Of a stretch of 64,000 bases of DNA, positions 33,789 to 46,616 are shown one piece after another (within the stretch, counting starts at the first letter, position 1; every line of letters starts with the position of its first letter). The stretch comes from Paraspadella gotoi (Eukaryota > Chaetognatha): contig CM119264.1 of the NCBI GenBank assembly GCA_051294375.1, positions 24,344,002 to 24,408,001 on the forward strand, read 5' to 3'. The notes under the pieces were generated by a model. That model ran no database searches. It was not told where the DNA came from and saw only the letters and a list, made by a program, of their open reading frames with translations. The position numbers and the translations under genes are program-made.

Positions 33789-36700
33789 TCAGTTTTGGAG
33801 ACCTCCACGTTGGCTCATTATTTCTTCTTCGTCGTTGATGATGTTATTTATTGAGGTTGGAGATGGTGGCGGAGAAGGTCGGGAGAAGGGGAAGATGGGA
33901 GGAAAAAAGCGTTGGGAAGGTGTGAGCGGTCGAGGTAGCAGGGGGTGTTGGGGTGAAGAGGGATGGGGGAAGAGAGGAGGAGAAGGAGGAGGAGGAGGAG
34001 GACGCAAAGCGGCGCGTCGAGTCAGGAATCTTGTTCTCTTGTTGTTGGGCGGCCGGCGTTCGCGTTCTCGGGCCTGGCGGGCGGCTGGCGTCGCCGTGGC
34101 GTGTCTCCGATTCGATGACGTCCTCCAAGTCCTCGCTGATCCATGCCGGCTCACCCGTGCAATATGAGGTTTTGTGGCCGGTGCTGGAATGTCGATTGTC
34201 ATATTGAGGCCGTTGCGACTGATGACGCGGAAGGGCCCTTCATATGGCGGGATTAGTGGTGGATTAACGCCTGCCTTTCGTACGAAAACGTATTGCGCGG
34301 ATTCCAAATTGGCCGCGAAGATGGATTGTCGTTGTCGGTGGGCGACGTTGACGTCGTTGTAAACGAGCAACTTCAACTCTGAGACCTGGCTAATTGACGT
34401 TGACGTTGACGCTGTAACTCCGCGTTGTCGTTTTGGGCGTCGCAAGCATGCCGCGGGGACGTTGATCCCTTCACCGAATACTAAATCGGCCGCTGAGGCG
34501 CCGATATCTTCCTCACGGTAGTACGAATTGCAAGTAATGCTAAAGGCAAAACTTCCAGTACCAATTTCGCGTTCGTCTCTGGCCAACGCAATGAGGGATT
34601 CTTCAGCCTTCGATGAAACCGTTCTACTAGGCCGTTGGCCTGTGGTGATATGCGGTTGTTGGCTGATGCTTTATTCCCCATTGCCTGGTAAAGCTGTCTC
34701 CATAGTGCGAATAAAATGGGTTCCCACGATCTGTGTAATTACTGCTGGAGTTCCGAAGGAGCTTATCCATTGTGGCTGAGGGCATCAAAATTGTTGTTGT
34801 AAGCGTATCCTTGATTTATCGCAGTTGGCCACCTGAGAAGCGTCTACTATTGAAGCAAATGTTTAAATTCCGTTTGAATTTGGCATTCTTACTAGATCCA
34901 GATTTATGTGTTGAAACCTTCGAGTTGGGATTTTAAAATCACAAACTCGGGCACTACATGTCGAGTTACTTAGCTCGCTGGCAATCAAACAGTCTCTTGA
35001 CCCATTTGCTGATATCCTGCTTCATATTTGTCCAGACGAATTTTGACGTTATCGCTTTACGTGTTGGCTTCGACGCCTGGATGGCCGAGGCCGTGTATTA
35101 CGTCGAAGATTTTACGGCGCCAGCTGCAGGAACAAACGGCGAGCGGGGCCGTTTGAAACATCTGCTAGAACTGTTCATTGCCGACTTGGATTTTTCTGAA
35201 AGTCAAACCGGTTCTTGCATCCTCGGAAATCTTCTGGAATCGGCGTCGAGGCGTTGCTCTCTCGCCATTTGTTCGAAGTCAACGTCGAGGTTGTGAGTGA
35301 GGCTATTACGGCCTCGGCGTCTTCGAGTCGATTTTGTTGATCGGCCTTCTCAATTTTCTCTTCGAGTTTCTCGTCGACGTTGACCGATTTGGGTCGCTTG
35401 GGGTTGTTTGAATCTCCGCTTCGTTTTCGTTGGTTGCTGTGGTGATGCGGTTGGCGGATATTCGATTGCCTGTTCGGAGTGTTGATGATGCAGCATTTGC
35501 GACGCGATAAGGCGTCCGGCTACTACATTGCCTTTCCTTTTAAGTATCTGATATCCGTGGTGAATTCTGCGATCACCGGACAGCTGGTAGCCGGCGAGCA
35601 GTTTGAGGCTCCGATTTTCTTTTTGATAGCCGGTATCAAGCTTGGTGGTCGGTGTAGATTGTGAAATTCCTTCCTTCAATCAATGCCGAAAATGGCGAAC
35701 TGCTCTGAAGGCGCCGAATAATTCTCGGTCGAAAGGCGGCCAGAGTCTTTGATTTTTTTGCCAGTTTTCGCCGAGAAGAAGGCAAGCGGTTCCCAACCGC
35801 TTTGCGTCCTCGTTGTTCGAGAACCGCTCTACCGCCGTGATCTGATGCATCGGTTGTGACGCAGACTGTGCGCCTGTTCGAGGTGATGCAAGAGTGCTGC
35901 TTGTACTAAGCCTTGTTTGATTGATTCAAACGCTTCCTCACACTCCGTGTCCATTTCAACGCCTTTGGTTTGCCGCTTAAGGGCTCGTAGAGCGGCGCGC
36001 ATTGTGAGCAACCTTAGGAACAAATCGCGATAATAATTTATCATTCCAAGAAATCGCCTGCAGTTCTTTGACTGTAGTCCGTCTCGTGTTGCTTGAAGAG
36101 TTTGTACTCTCTCCGGAAGGGTCGAACTCCATTCTTGTCAACCAAAAATCCGAGGAACTCCCAGTGATTCCTGACCCAGCGACACTTCTTGGTGTTGACC
36201 ACCAAACCGTTGGCATCTAAGAGTCTTGAAGACTCGTCCGAGGTCTTGTAAGTGTTCCTCCGGTGAAGATGAGGCGACCAGTATATCATCAAGATATACG
36301 AAAGTGTGAGGATTTCTCCCAGAATCTCATCCATGAGACCTGGAAGTCCTGCCCTGGCATTTTTTAGGCCGAACGGGCAGCGGGGAAAGACGTACAGTCC
36401 GAAGGGTGTTATCACCGCGGTTTCTTTACATCATCGGGATAACCGGTATTGGTGATACCTTTTAACAAGTCGATCTTTGAGAATATCGTCTTGCCTTCGA
36501 GTTCGCATTGAAGTCTGTTAGTAGCTTCACTGGATACCTTGTCGTCTATTGTCTGAGTGTTTAGGCGCCTGTAGTCGCCGCAGCATCGCAGCCCGCCGTC
36601 AGGCTTGCTCACGACGTGTAGCGGCGACGACCACTCAGATTTTCCTCGCTTGCGATTCCCAATGAGACCCATGTTCTCTAACTCTCTCTAGCTACCGCCA

Positions 36701-37225
36701 GTTTCTCTGGGTCGAGTCTACGTGCCCTCGATTGGCAGGTCGACCTTCTGTGGGTATCGAATGAGTTACCCATGTTTTGGTTCTTCAGTTCAAATGTTGG
36801 GTTGAGAGTGATGGAAACGACTCGAGGAGCTATAAAACTTTTCTCCATTCTGTCCACGAAATTGACATGCATAGTTGTTTCGGAGGATATCGATGCTGCA
36901 ATGGTTGAATAATCTTGTAGATCCATGAGAAGGCCGTCTCGATGGTTGGGAGCTAAAAAGTTCTCCGCGAGAAAGTCTGCGCCAAGTATATTCTGTGTAA
37001 CGTCTGCTACAATGATTCATATTCGAATTGGCGTTCCCCAGGTTACGGTCTTCATTACTCTTCCATAAGCAGTTATCGGAGATCCGTTTGCCGCTTGCAA
37101 TCTCATTTCCGGATCAGGGCCGCGCTTCTTTCTGCTCACGGGTCGGGAATGATCGAAAGAACGCCCCGCCATCCACCACCATTTTCTCCTATCGTTGGAG
37201 TCCCGGATGTAAAGCAAATCGCTGA
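33789..37225 (-). pseudogene. pol: pol of the gypsy-type element (frameshifted), right arm
   Basis: On the minus strand, from right to left: protease region, RT, RNase H, integrase and Pro-rich tail. RT shows VVSKPDGG and an undamaged GDYRRLNTQTIDDK (ORF 36,412-36,672). The YLDD codons are at 36,296-36,285, but a shift just upstream takes them out of the main frame. FLGFLVDKNG follows. RNase H keeps the MINYYR block (36,044) but has a damaged ADALSR end. Integrase keeps SPQANGLVERFHRR near 34,620 and a single 265-codon frame, 34,586-33,789, from before IGASAADLVFGEG through PPYEGPFRVISR to the Pro-rich tail. At least eight shifts overall. Confidence 0.9.
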
Positions 37226-37229
37226 CGCG

Positions 37230-38125
37230 GTGAACGTGTTTGCTGTTGGGGAACGGCGTCACCGCCGGCGTCCCCCTTTGGCGTTTTCCCTCACGCCGTT
37301 TCTGAGTCTCTCGTATTTAGCACAGCCTGGTTCACAGACCAGGCGTCCTCTCGATCGTACGTGTTTTGCTGCAGATAGTCATTAGCTTTGGCTTCTTTTC
37401 TCTTTCGCTGGATTCGACTTCTTTTTCATTGTAGTTCCGCTTCTGGAATTTGCCGAGGGCGTTGATGGCGTCGTCTTCATCCCGATGTCGATTGTTGACG
37501 CTCTCCGCTGTTCTCTTCGATGTTGTTGACGAGGGAGCTTTGCTGGCGAATCTTGAGATTTCCTTCAATATCGAAGTGGTGATCTGGCCAGGCTGGCACA
37601 GATCTTTTGCTGATAAGTCCTCGGCCTTTATCCTCCAGTTGACGTCGGTATTCGGTTGGAAGGTCTCGAAGAATTTTTTCTTTTCGAACGTCATCGAGAT
37701 TAAGCGTTTTGTTTTTTCTTCAATTGTGCTAGCTTTTTTGATGGTTAACGCCGTTCGAAGTCGAAAGGATCGAGAAGGAAAGCAGCTTGTTGTCGGCGAG
37801 ATAATCCATATTCTTTTCTCAAGTATTGAGGAACTGGTTCACGTTCTTCCGTTGCATCGCCGAAGAGAAACTGGTGATGGTCGATCAACCTTAACGCCAA
37901 TCTTTGATTCGAGATGGGCGAATTTGCTCTCTGGGACTGACGATTCCTGCCCGAGTATAGGCGGATTCGACCGCCTGATCCAGATCTCGATATTGGAGTG
38001 TCGAAATCCGAAGGTCGGGTTTCTTGTGGTAAGCTCTCTCCAGGGCGCGCAGTCGCTGCGGCCAAAGCTGCGCGAAGCTCCTCGTTTTCCCGCGAAGCTC
38101 CCTTTCTGTGGCGCACAGTCGCCAT
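37230..38125 (-). pseudogene. gag: gag of the gypsy-type element (frameshifted), right arm
   Basis: The ATG at 38,125-38,123 corresponds to that at 24,911. SRENEELRAALAAATA and PISRSGSGGR appear in the 38,191-37,745 frame, and RLALRL is followed by a QYLRKEYGLSRRQQAAF block (about 37,800). A second frame, 37,694-37,332, carries the later part with SKDLCQ-like and NNRHRDEDDAINALGKF stretches. Read against the left arm, this arm keeps the middle of Gag better. Confidence 0.8.
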
Positions 38126-38513
38126 GTCGGCGGTTTTCGAAATTGCTGGCGTCGATTCTTTGAAAGTCGAACGTTGGAGCGGCGTTAGCAAATACTGGCG
38201 ACGTCGATCTTGATCGATGTCGGCCGAAGCCTAAAGGACTTGGAGGGTTGCTGCGTCTGCTCGAGCGTCCGGCTGGAGTCGCGTTGAGAGGAGCGAAGGC
38301 GTATATTGATGTTCTTGGCTTGTCATTCTGCTTTTCTCCTCGCGTCGTGGGCCCGGTTGGTGGACGTGGAGATTGGGGCAGTGAAGGAAAGGGTGTTAGC
38401 GGATATGGATGTTATCGCTTAATCCCTCATCCTCCATCCAATCTTACCTCAGAGTGGTTGGATGATCCGTTGCCCGTTTGGAAGTTGTGTTTGATTCTGC
38501 GTTGGGCTGACCA

Positions 38514-39013
38514 TGTGGCAAGGTGAGTTAGGTTCTAAGATCGTGAGACTTGGTGATTCATCACTTAAGGATCCGGAGCGCAGGGAGCGCTTACGTTGGT
38601 GCTTAATGATTAGACTGTTCTAATTTCTCATAGCATTAATGTATTATTTTACAAAATTTGTTGGAACTTATAAAACATGAAGAATAAAGTTTTAGATCAG
38701 GTTTATTCTTTTTTTGAGAGTAAAAGCCAGACTGAATGAATCAGTTTACAATCAATAATAAGGAAGGCAATCATAAACAAAATAATAATTCATAGTGACA
38801 TCTTGTGTTGAATTTGGTGTGATCCCTTGGGAGAAGACAAAAGTCTTGATAATCCATTAAAGGTTTAAGTAAGGATTCGAGTTGAGTATTTGGTAGTTGA
38901 CTGGTTTGGCCCAGGTCGCTCGTCAAGGCATCCCAAGTCTTTGATTCCCGGGTTCAACTCCGGGAGCGGCATGAATTATTTTATATAGAAATTAATTTGA
39001 TCGAGGTGCTACA
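38514..39013 (-). repeat. 5' LTR, right arm
   Basis: TGTGGCAAGG to GAGGTGCTACA on the plus strand, about 500 bp. The inverted primer binding site lies at 38,493-38,513. The antisense tRNA-like module here reads on the plus strand, with its B box near 38,958. Confidence 0.92.
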
Positions 39014-39626
39014 TCTTTTAACTTTAGCATCTAATTTTTTACCTCATTAAATTATTAATAAATTTAGTTAATAAACTTTGTTATACAAACATAACGATTT
39101 AGAAATAAACTTACCAAAATATTTTTATAATCATTTATTTTTATATTGTCAAACAGCTCATATAAATTTTATAAAGATTTTAATAATTTGATTTATCAAT
39201 ATAACTTATAATGGTTTTTAAATAAGTTTTCATATACATCTAAAAACACCTTATTTTCGACAAGAAAGATAAAATTATACAAAAAACAAAGTGGTCAATC
39301 ACACATCGAATTCTACAGACTATCCATCATACACTAAAAATAGGCTATGTACCTCAGCTTGAAATTTGTTATAGTTTTGTTATTTTTCAACGCTCTACAT
39401 TATCACGTGATCACAGCATCGATTCGAAAATTCATCGACGTATCAAAAAATCACAACAATGACTGAAAAAAAAAATACTGGACAAAAAATGATTCCTTAT
39501 TTTTTTATTTTCTATTTGTTATATTTTTAACGTTTGAGACAGGCAAACTAATTCAGAAATCAATATTGTTCTTTGTCGTTTTTTTCACATTCTCTCCTTT
39601 TTGCCTTTTATTTCCTCGTTCCGATA

Positions 39627-39664
<38 letters not shown>

Positions 39665-40156
39665 ATCGCCTCTTCCAGTTTCGATTTAGTTTTCTATAAA
39701 CACTCCTGGTGTGCTGGTCTCAATTCAGTCTCGAAGTCGTGGTGTCGTCACCATTTTTTCCGCGGCGCTACACGACCATCGTTTTTCCGTCTGCGTTCTA
39801 TCGCGCGCGCCGACGACCTCAATTCTATTGCTTACAGTCGTCTTGCTCTTTGCATTTTCCGTGAATATACTTTCATCGTCAAACGTTTTTTTTTTTTCTT
39901 TAGATTCGTCTTGCTCGAGCGAAGGCGAAATCTTCTTTCATTGAGACGAGGTCAGCTCTCTTCTGTGTGTGTGGAGATTGTGTTTGCCTGTTGAGCTTGT
40001 TTTTGTGTGTTTGCTGTTGTTGTTTCTACTGAGGATTTGAGAAGTTGGAGATTTCTGATTGAAGACATGAACTTGATGTAGGAAAGATCTAAAAGATTAG
40101 CCAAAATTGTTTTCCAAAATTGCTAACAAAAAATCGAGTTATGTATTTTCTATAAG
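39014..40156. repeat. Right end of the palindrome, error-rich
   Basis: Inverted copy of 22,975-24,038: AT-rich monomer, CT array at 39,630-39,661, hairpin near 39,925, and CTATAAG at the end. From 39,029 it departs from the second copy by many small insertions, whereas 56,437 onward reads cleanly. Confidence 0.85.
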
Positions 40157-40181
40157 NNNNNNNNNNNNNNNNNNNNNNNNN
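40157..40181. other. 25-N residual gap
   Basis: Exactly 25 N at the right end of palindrome copy 1. Confidence 0.98.
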
Positions 40182-40358
40182 AAAAAAACGACAAAAAAAT
40201 ATTGATTTCTGAATTAGTTTCTGTCTCAAACGTAAAAATATACAAATGAAATAAAAAAATAAGAATCATTTTTTGTCAGTTTTTTTTTCAGTCATTTTTT
40301 GATTTTTTGATCGTCGACGATTTTCGAATCGATGTGATCACGTGATAATTAGAGCGTT
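40182..40358 (+). repeat. 177-bp island, third copy of an arm segment
   Basis: ACGACAAAAAAATATTGATTTCTG to TAATTAGAGCGTT repeats 23,515-23,690 and 40,923-41,098 with few differences. It is isolated between two 25-N gaps, so it looks like a displaced contig end. Confidence 0.85.
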
Positions 40359-40383
40359 NNNNNNNNNNNNNNNNNNNNNNNNN
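40359..40383. other. 25-N residual gap
   Basis: Exactly 25 N, just before the left end of palindrome copy 2. Confidence 0.98.
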
Positions 40384-40846
40384 CTTATAGAAATACATAA
40401 TTCGATTTTTTTACAATTTTGGACAAACAATTTGGCTAAATCTTTTAGATCTTCCTCATCAATTCAGTCTTCAATCAGAATCTCCAACTTCTCAAATCCT
40501 CGTAGAACAACAACAGCAAACAACAAACAAGCTCACCTAAACACAATCACAACACACGAAAGAGGAACCTCGTCTCAATGAAGAAAAGATTTCGCCTTCG
40601 TCAGCGAAGACGAAATCTTAAAGAAAAAAAAAAAAACTTTTGACGATGAAAAATATTTCAGGGAAAATGCAAAGAGCAGACGATTGTGCAATAGAATTGA
40701 GGTCGTCGGCGAGCGAGAACGAGACGGAAAAGAGGTCGCTGTAGCGCCGCGAGGAAAAAAAATGGTGACGCACCACGACTCGAGACTGAATTGAGACCAG
40801 CACGCCGGGAGTGTTATAGAAAACTAAATCGAAACTGGAAGAGGCG

Positions 40847-40881
<35 letters not shown>

Positions 40882-42318
40882 TATCGAACGAGGAAAATAA
40901 AAAGGCAAAAGGAGAGAATGTGAAAAAACGACAAAAAAATATTGATTTCTGAATTAGTTTCTGTCTCAAACGTAAAAATATATACAAATGAAATAAAAAA
41001 ATAAGAATCATTTTTTGTCAGTTTTTTTTTCAGTCATTTTGTGATTTTTTGATCGTCCGATGATTTTCGATCGATGTGATCACGTGATAATTAGAGCGTT
41101 GAAAAATAAACAAATATAACAAATCAAGGTGAGGTACATAGCTATTTATGTGTAATGTAGTCTGTAGAATTCGATGGTGATGACCATTTTTTTGTATAAT
41201 TTTTATCTTTTCTTGTCGAAAATAAGGGTTTTTAATGGTATATAAAATTATTAAAACCATTATAAGTTATATGATAAATCAAATATTAAAATTTTATAAA
41301 ATTTATATGAGCTTTTGAAATATAAAAAATAAAGATTTATAAAATATTTGGTAAGTTTATTTCTAAATTTTATGTTTATAAAAAAAAAAAAGTTAGTTAA
41401 CTAAATTATTAATAATTTGAGTAAAAATTAGGCTAAAGTTAAAAGATGTAGCCACCTCGATCAAATTAATTTCTATATAAAATAATTCATCCGCTCCGGA
41501 GTTGAACCCGGGATCAAAGACTTGAGATGCCTTGAACCGAGCGACCTGGGCCAACCAGTCAACTACAAACTCAACTTCGAAATCCTTACTTAAACCTTTA
41601 ATGGATTATCAAGACTTTTGTCTTCTCCCAAGGATCACACCAAATTCAACACAAGATGTCACTATGATTATTATTTTTGTTTAATGATTGCCTTCCTTAT
41701 TATTGATTGTAAACCTGATTCATTCAGTCTGGCTTTTACTCTCAAAAAGAATAAACCTGATCTAAACTTTATTCTTCAATGTTTTAATTAAGTCTCAACA
41801 AATGTAAATAATACATTATGCTACTGAGAAATAAACAGTCTAATCATTAAGACCAACGTTAAGCCTTCCCTGCGCTCCGGATCCTTAGTGATGAATCACC
41901 AAGTCTCCACGATCTTAGAACCTCAACTCACCTTGCCACATGGCAGCCCAACGCAGAATCAAAACCAACCTTCCAAACGGGGCAACGGATCAATCCAAAC
42001 CACTCTGAGGTAAGATGGATGGGAATGAGGGATTAAGCGATAACATCCAATCGCTAACACCCTTTCCTCACTGCCCCAACTCCACGTCACCAACGGGCCC
42101 ACGACGCGAGGAGAAAAGCAAATGACAGCCAAGAACATCAAATATCGCCTTCGCTCCTCTCAACGCGACTCCACCGACGCTCGAGCAGACGCAGCAACCT
42201 CCAAGTCCCTTTAGCTTCGGGCGCGGACATGATCAAGATCGACGTCGCCAGTATTTGCTAACGCGCTCCAACGTTCGACTTTCAAAGAATCGACGCCAGC
42301 AATTTCGAAAACGCCGAC

Positions 42319-43243
42319 ATGGCGACTGGTGGCGCCACAGAAAGGGAGCTTCGCGGGGAAAACGAGGAGCTTCGCGCAGCTTTGGCCGCAGCGACTCGCG
42401 CCCTGGAGAGAGGGCTTCCAACAAGAAACCCGACCTTCCGGATTTCGACACTTCCAATATCGAGATCTGGATCAGGCGAGCGAATCCGCCCTATACTCGG
42501 GCAGGATCGTCAGTCCCAGGAGCAAATTCGCCCATCTCGATCAAAGATTGGCGTTAAGGTTGATCCGACATCAACCATTTCTCTCGGCGATGCACGGAGA
42601 AAACGTGGAACCAGTTCCTCCAATACTTGGAAAAGAATATGGATATCTCGCCGATAACAAGCCTGCTTCCTTCTCGATCCTTTTCGACTTCGACGGCGTT
42701 AAACCATCAAAAAGCTTAGCACAATTGGAAGAAAAAAACTAAAACGCTTAATCTCGATGACGTTCGAAAAAGAAAAAAATTCTTCGAGACCTTTCAACCG
42801 AAATACGACGTCACTTGGAGGATAAGGCCGAGGACTATCAGCAAAAAGATCTGTGCCAGCTGGCAGATCACCACTTCGATATTGAAGGAAATCTCAAGAT
42901 TCCGCCAGCAAAGCTCCTCGTCAAAACATCGAAGAGAACCAGCGAGAGCGTCAACAATCGACATCGGATGAAGACGCGCCATCAACGCCCTCGGCAAATT
43001 CCAGAAGCGGAACTACAATGGAAAAGAAGTCGAATCCCAGCGAAAGAGAAAAGAAAGCCAAAGCTAATGACTATCCTGCAGCAAACACGTACGATTCGGA
43101 GAAGGACGCCTGGTCCTGTGACCAGGCCGCTAAATACGAAGAGACTCAGAAACGGCGTGAGGGAAACGCCAAAGGGGACGCGCGCGGTGAACGCCGTTCC
43201 CCAACAGCAAACACGTTCACCAGCGTCAAGCGATTTTGCTTTA
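42319..43243 (+). pseudogene. gag: gag, left arm, copy 2
   Basis: Same frames and same breaks as 24,911-25,835. Confidence 0.8.
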
Positions 43244-46200
43244 CATCCCGGGACCTCCAACTGATAGGAGAAAATGGCTGGTGGATGCGGGCGTTGCTTT
43301 CGATCATTCCCCCGACCCGTGAGCAGAAAGAACGCGGCCCTGTCCGGAAATGAGATTGCAAGCGGCAAACGATCTCCGATTAACTGCTATGGAAGAGTAA
43401 TGAAGACCGTAACCTTGGGAAACGCCCAATTCGATATGAATTCATTGTAGCAGACGTTAAACAGATATACTTGGCGGCAGACTTTCTCGCGGAGAACTTT
43501 TTAGCTCCAACATCGAGACGGCCATTCTCATAGGATCTACAGATATTCACCATTGCAGCAATCGATATCCTCAGAAACACATATGCATGTCAATTTTCGG
43601 TGGACAGAATGGGAGAAAAGTTTTATAAGCTCCTCGAGTCGTTTCCATCACTCTCAACCCCAACATTTGAACTGAAAGAACCAAAACATGGGGTAACTCA
43701 TTCGATACCCACAGAAGGTCGACCCTGCCAATAGAGGGCACGTAGACTCGACCCAGAGAAACTGGCGGTAGCTAAGAGAGAGTTAGAGAAGATGGTCTCA
43801 TTGGGAATCCAAAGCGAGGAAAATCTGAGTGGTCGTCGCCGCTACATCGTCGTGAGCAAGCCTGACGGCGGCGGCGATGCTGCGGCGACTACAGGCCTAA
43901 ACACTCAGACAATAGACGACAAGTATTCAGTGAAGCTACTAAACAGACTTCAATGCGGAACTCGAAGGCAAGACGATATTCTCAAAGATCGACTTGTTAA
44001 AAGGGTATCACCAAATACCGGTTAATCAGATGATGTAAAGAAAACCGCGGTGATAACACCCTTCGGACTGTACGTCTTTCCCCGCTGCCCTCGGGCCTAA
44101 AAAATGCAGGGCAGGACTTCCAGGCGTCTCATGGATGAGATTCTGGGAGAAGATCCCTCACACTTTCGTATATCTTGATGATATACTGGTCGCCTCATCT
44201 TCACCGGGGAACACTTACAAGACTCGAACGAGTCTTCAAGACTCTAGATGCCAACGGTTTGGTGGTCAACACCAGAAGTGTCTGCTGGGTCCAGGAATCA
44301 CTGGAGTTCCTCGATTTTGGTTGACAAGAATGGAGTTCCGACCCTTCGGAGAGAGTACAAACTCTTCAAGCAACACGAGACCGACTACAGTCAAAGAACT
44401 GCAGCGATTCTGGGAATGATAAATTATTATCGCCGATTGTTCCTAAGTTGCTCACAGATGCGCGCCGCTCTACGACGCCTTAAGCGGCAAACCAAAGGCG
44501 TTGAAATGGACAACGGAGTGTGAGGAAGCGTTTGAATCAATCAAACAGGCTTAGTACAAGCCGCACTCTTGCATCACCCTCGAACAGGCGCACAGCTCTG
44601 CGTCACAACCGATGCAATCAGATCACGCGTAGGAGGGTCTCGAACAACGGAAGGACCAAAGGGTTGGGAACCGCTTGCCTTCTTCTCGCCGAAACTGGCA
44701 AAAATCAAAGACTCTGGCCGCCTTTCGACGAGAATTATTCGGCGCCTTCAGAGCAGTTCGCCATTTTCGGCATTGATTGAAGACAGGAATTTCACAATCT
44801 ATCACCGAACACCAAAGCTTGATACCGGCTATCAAAAAGAAATCGGAGCCTCAAATGCTCGCCAGGCCTACAGCTGTCGGTGATCGCAGATTCACCACGG
44901 ATATCAGATACTTAAAAGGAAAGGCAAATGTAGTAGCGGACGCCTTATCGCGTCCAAATGCTGCATCGATCAACAACTCCGCAACAGCAATCGAATATCC
45001 CGCCACCGCATCACCACAGCAACCAACGGAAAACGAAGCGGAGATCTCACAACCCAATGCGACCCAAAATCGTCAACGTCGACAGAAACTCGAAGAGAAA
45101 TTGAGAGGCCGATCAAAACAAAATCGACTCGAAGACCCGAGGCCGTATAGCCTACTCACAACCTTCGACGTTGACTTCGAACAAATGGCGAGAGAGCAAC
45201 GCCTCGACGACGATTTCCAGAAGATTTCCGAGGATGCAAGAACCGGTTTGACTTTCAGAAAATCCAAGTCGGCAATGAACAGCTTCTACAGATGTTTCAA
45301 ACGGCCCCGCTCGCCCGTTTGTTCCTGCAGCTTGGCGCCGTAAAATCTTCGACGTAATACACGCCTCGGCCTCCAGGCGTCGAAGCCACACGTAAGCGAT
45401 AACGTCAAAATTCGTCTGGACAAATATGAAGCAGGATATCAGCAAATGGGCAGAGACTGTATGATTGCCCAGCGAGCTAAGTAACTCGACATGTAGTGCC
45501 CAGATTGGTGATTTTAAAATCCCACCTCGAAGGTTTCAACACATAAATCTGGAATCTAGTAAAGATGCCAAATTCCAAACGGATTGAAACATTTGCTTAC
45601 AATAGTAGACCGCTTCTCAGGTGGCAACTGCGATAAAATCAAGATACGCTTACAACAACAATCTTGATTGCCCTCAGCTCACCAATGGATAAGCTCCTTC
45701 GGAACTCCAGCAGTAATTAACCACAGATCGTGGAACCCAATTTTATTCGGCACTATGAGACAGCTTACCAGGCAATGGGGAAAAGCACAGCAACAACCGC
45801 ATATCACCCACAGGCCAACGGCCTAGTAGAACGGTTTCATCGAAGCTGAAAGAATCCCTCATTGGTTGGCCAGACGAACGCGAAATTGGTACTGGAAGTT
45901 GCCTTTAACATTACTTGCAATTCGTACTACCGTGAAGGAAGATATCGGCGCCTCAGCGGCCGATTTAGTATTCGGTGAAGGGATCAACGTCCCGGCGGCA
46001 TGCTTGGCGACGCCCAAAACGACAACGCGGAGTTACAGCGTCAACGTCAACGTCAATTAGCCAGTCTCAGAGTTGAAGTTGGCTCGTTTACAACCGACGT
46101 CAACGTCCGCGCCACCGACAACCGACAATCCATCTTCCGGCCAATTTGGAATCCGCGCAATACGTTTTCGTACGAAAGGCAGGCGTTAATCCACCACTAA

Positions 46201-46616
46201 TCCCGCCATATGAAGGGCCCTTCCGCGTCATCAGTCGCACGCCTCAATATGACATCGACATTCCCAGCACCGGCACAAAACCGTCAATATTGCACGGGTT
46301 GAAGCCGGCATGGATCAGCGAGGACTTGGAGGACGTCATCGAATCGGAGACACGCCCACGGCGACGCCCAGGCCGCCGCCAGCCCGAGAACGCGAAACGC
46401 CGGCGCCAACAACAGAGAAACAAGATCCATGACTCGACGCGCCGCTTTGCGTCCTCCTCCTCTCCTCCTTCTCCTCCTCCTCTTCCCCCCATCCCCTCTC
46501 ACTCCCCAACACCCCCTGTCTACCCTCGACCCGCTCACACCTTCCCAACGCTTTTTCCTCCATCTTTTCCCTTCTCCCGACCTTCTCCGCTCACCATCTC
46601 CAACCTCAATAAATAA
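43244..46616 (+). pseudogene. pol: pol, left arm, copy 2
   Basis: Same as 25,836-29,208. Integrase acidic codons are at 45,608, 45,726 and 45,829. Confidence 0.88.

Larger units (their letters stand above)
31910..39013 (-). mobile_element. Ty3/gypsy-type LTR retrotransposon, right arm, copy 1
   Basis: Inverted counterpart of 24,039-31,154 with identical organisation: LTR 38,514-39,013, gag, pol, 3' region, LTR 32,865-33,347, 3' region, LTR 31,910-32,392. Its frameshifts fall at different places, so each arm shows intact stretches where the other is broken. Confidence 0.92.
23441..39028 (+). repeat. 15.6-kb identical direct repeat, copy 1
   Basis: This interval matches 40,849-56,436 at a constant offset of 17,408. 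Every open frame in it recurs with an identical translation, so indels agree too. Beyond both edges the two copies remain similar but differ. Confidence 0.95.
22975..40156. repeat. Giant palindrome, arms about 8.6 kb, copy 1
   Basis: CTTATAGAAATACATAA at 22,975 is matched by its reverse complement ending at 40,156. In between, every landmark of the left arm recurs inverted in the right arm: hairpin flank, GA/CT array, AT-rich repeat, LTR, gag, pol, LTR, LTR. The centre is near 31,532 within TTTTCAAAA, with no spacer. The arms differ by many small indels and few substitutions. Confidence 0.93.

Noticed and set aside
33712-38163. Plus-strand frames in the right arm, including one of 237 codons
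   Set aside because: They lie antisense to gag and pol of the inverted element and are shadow frames.
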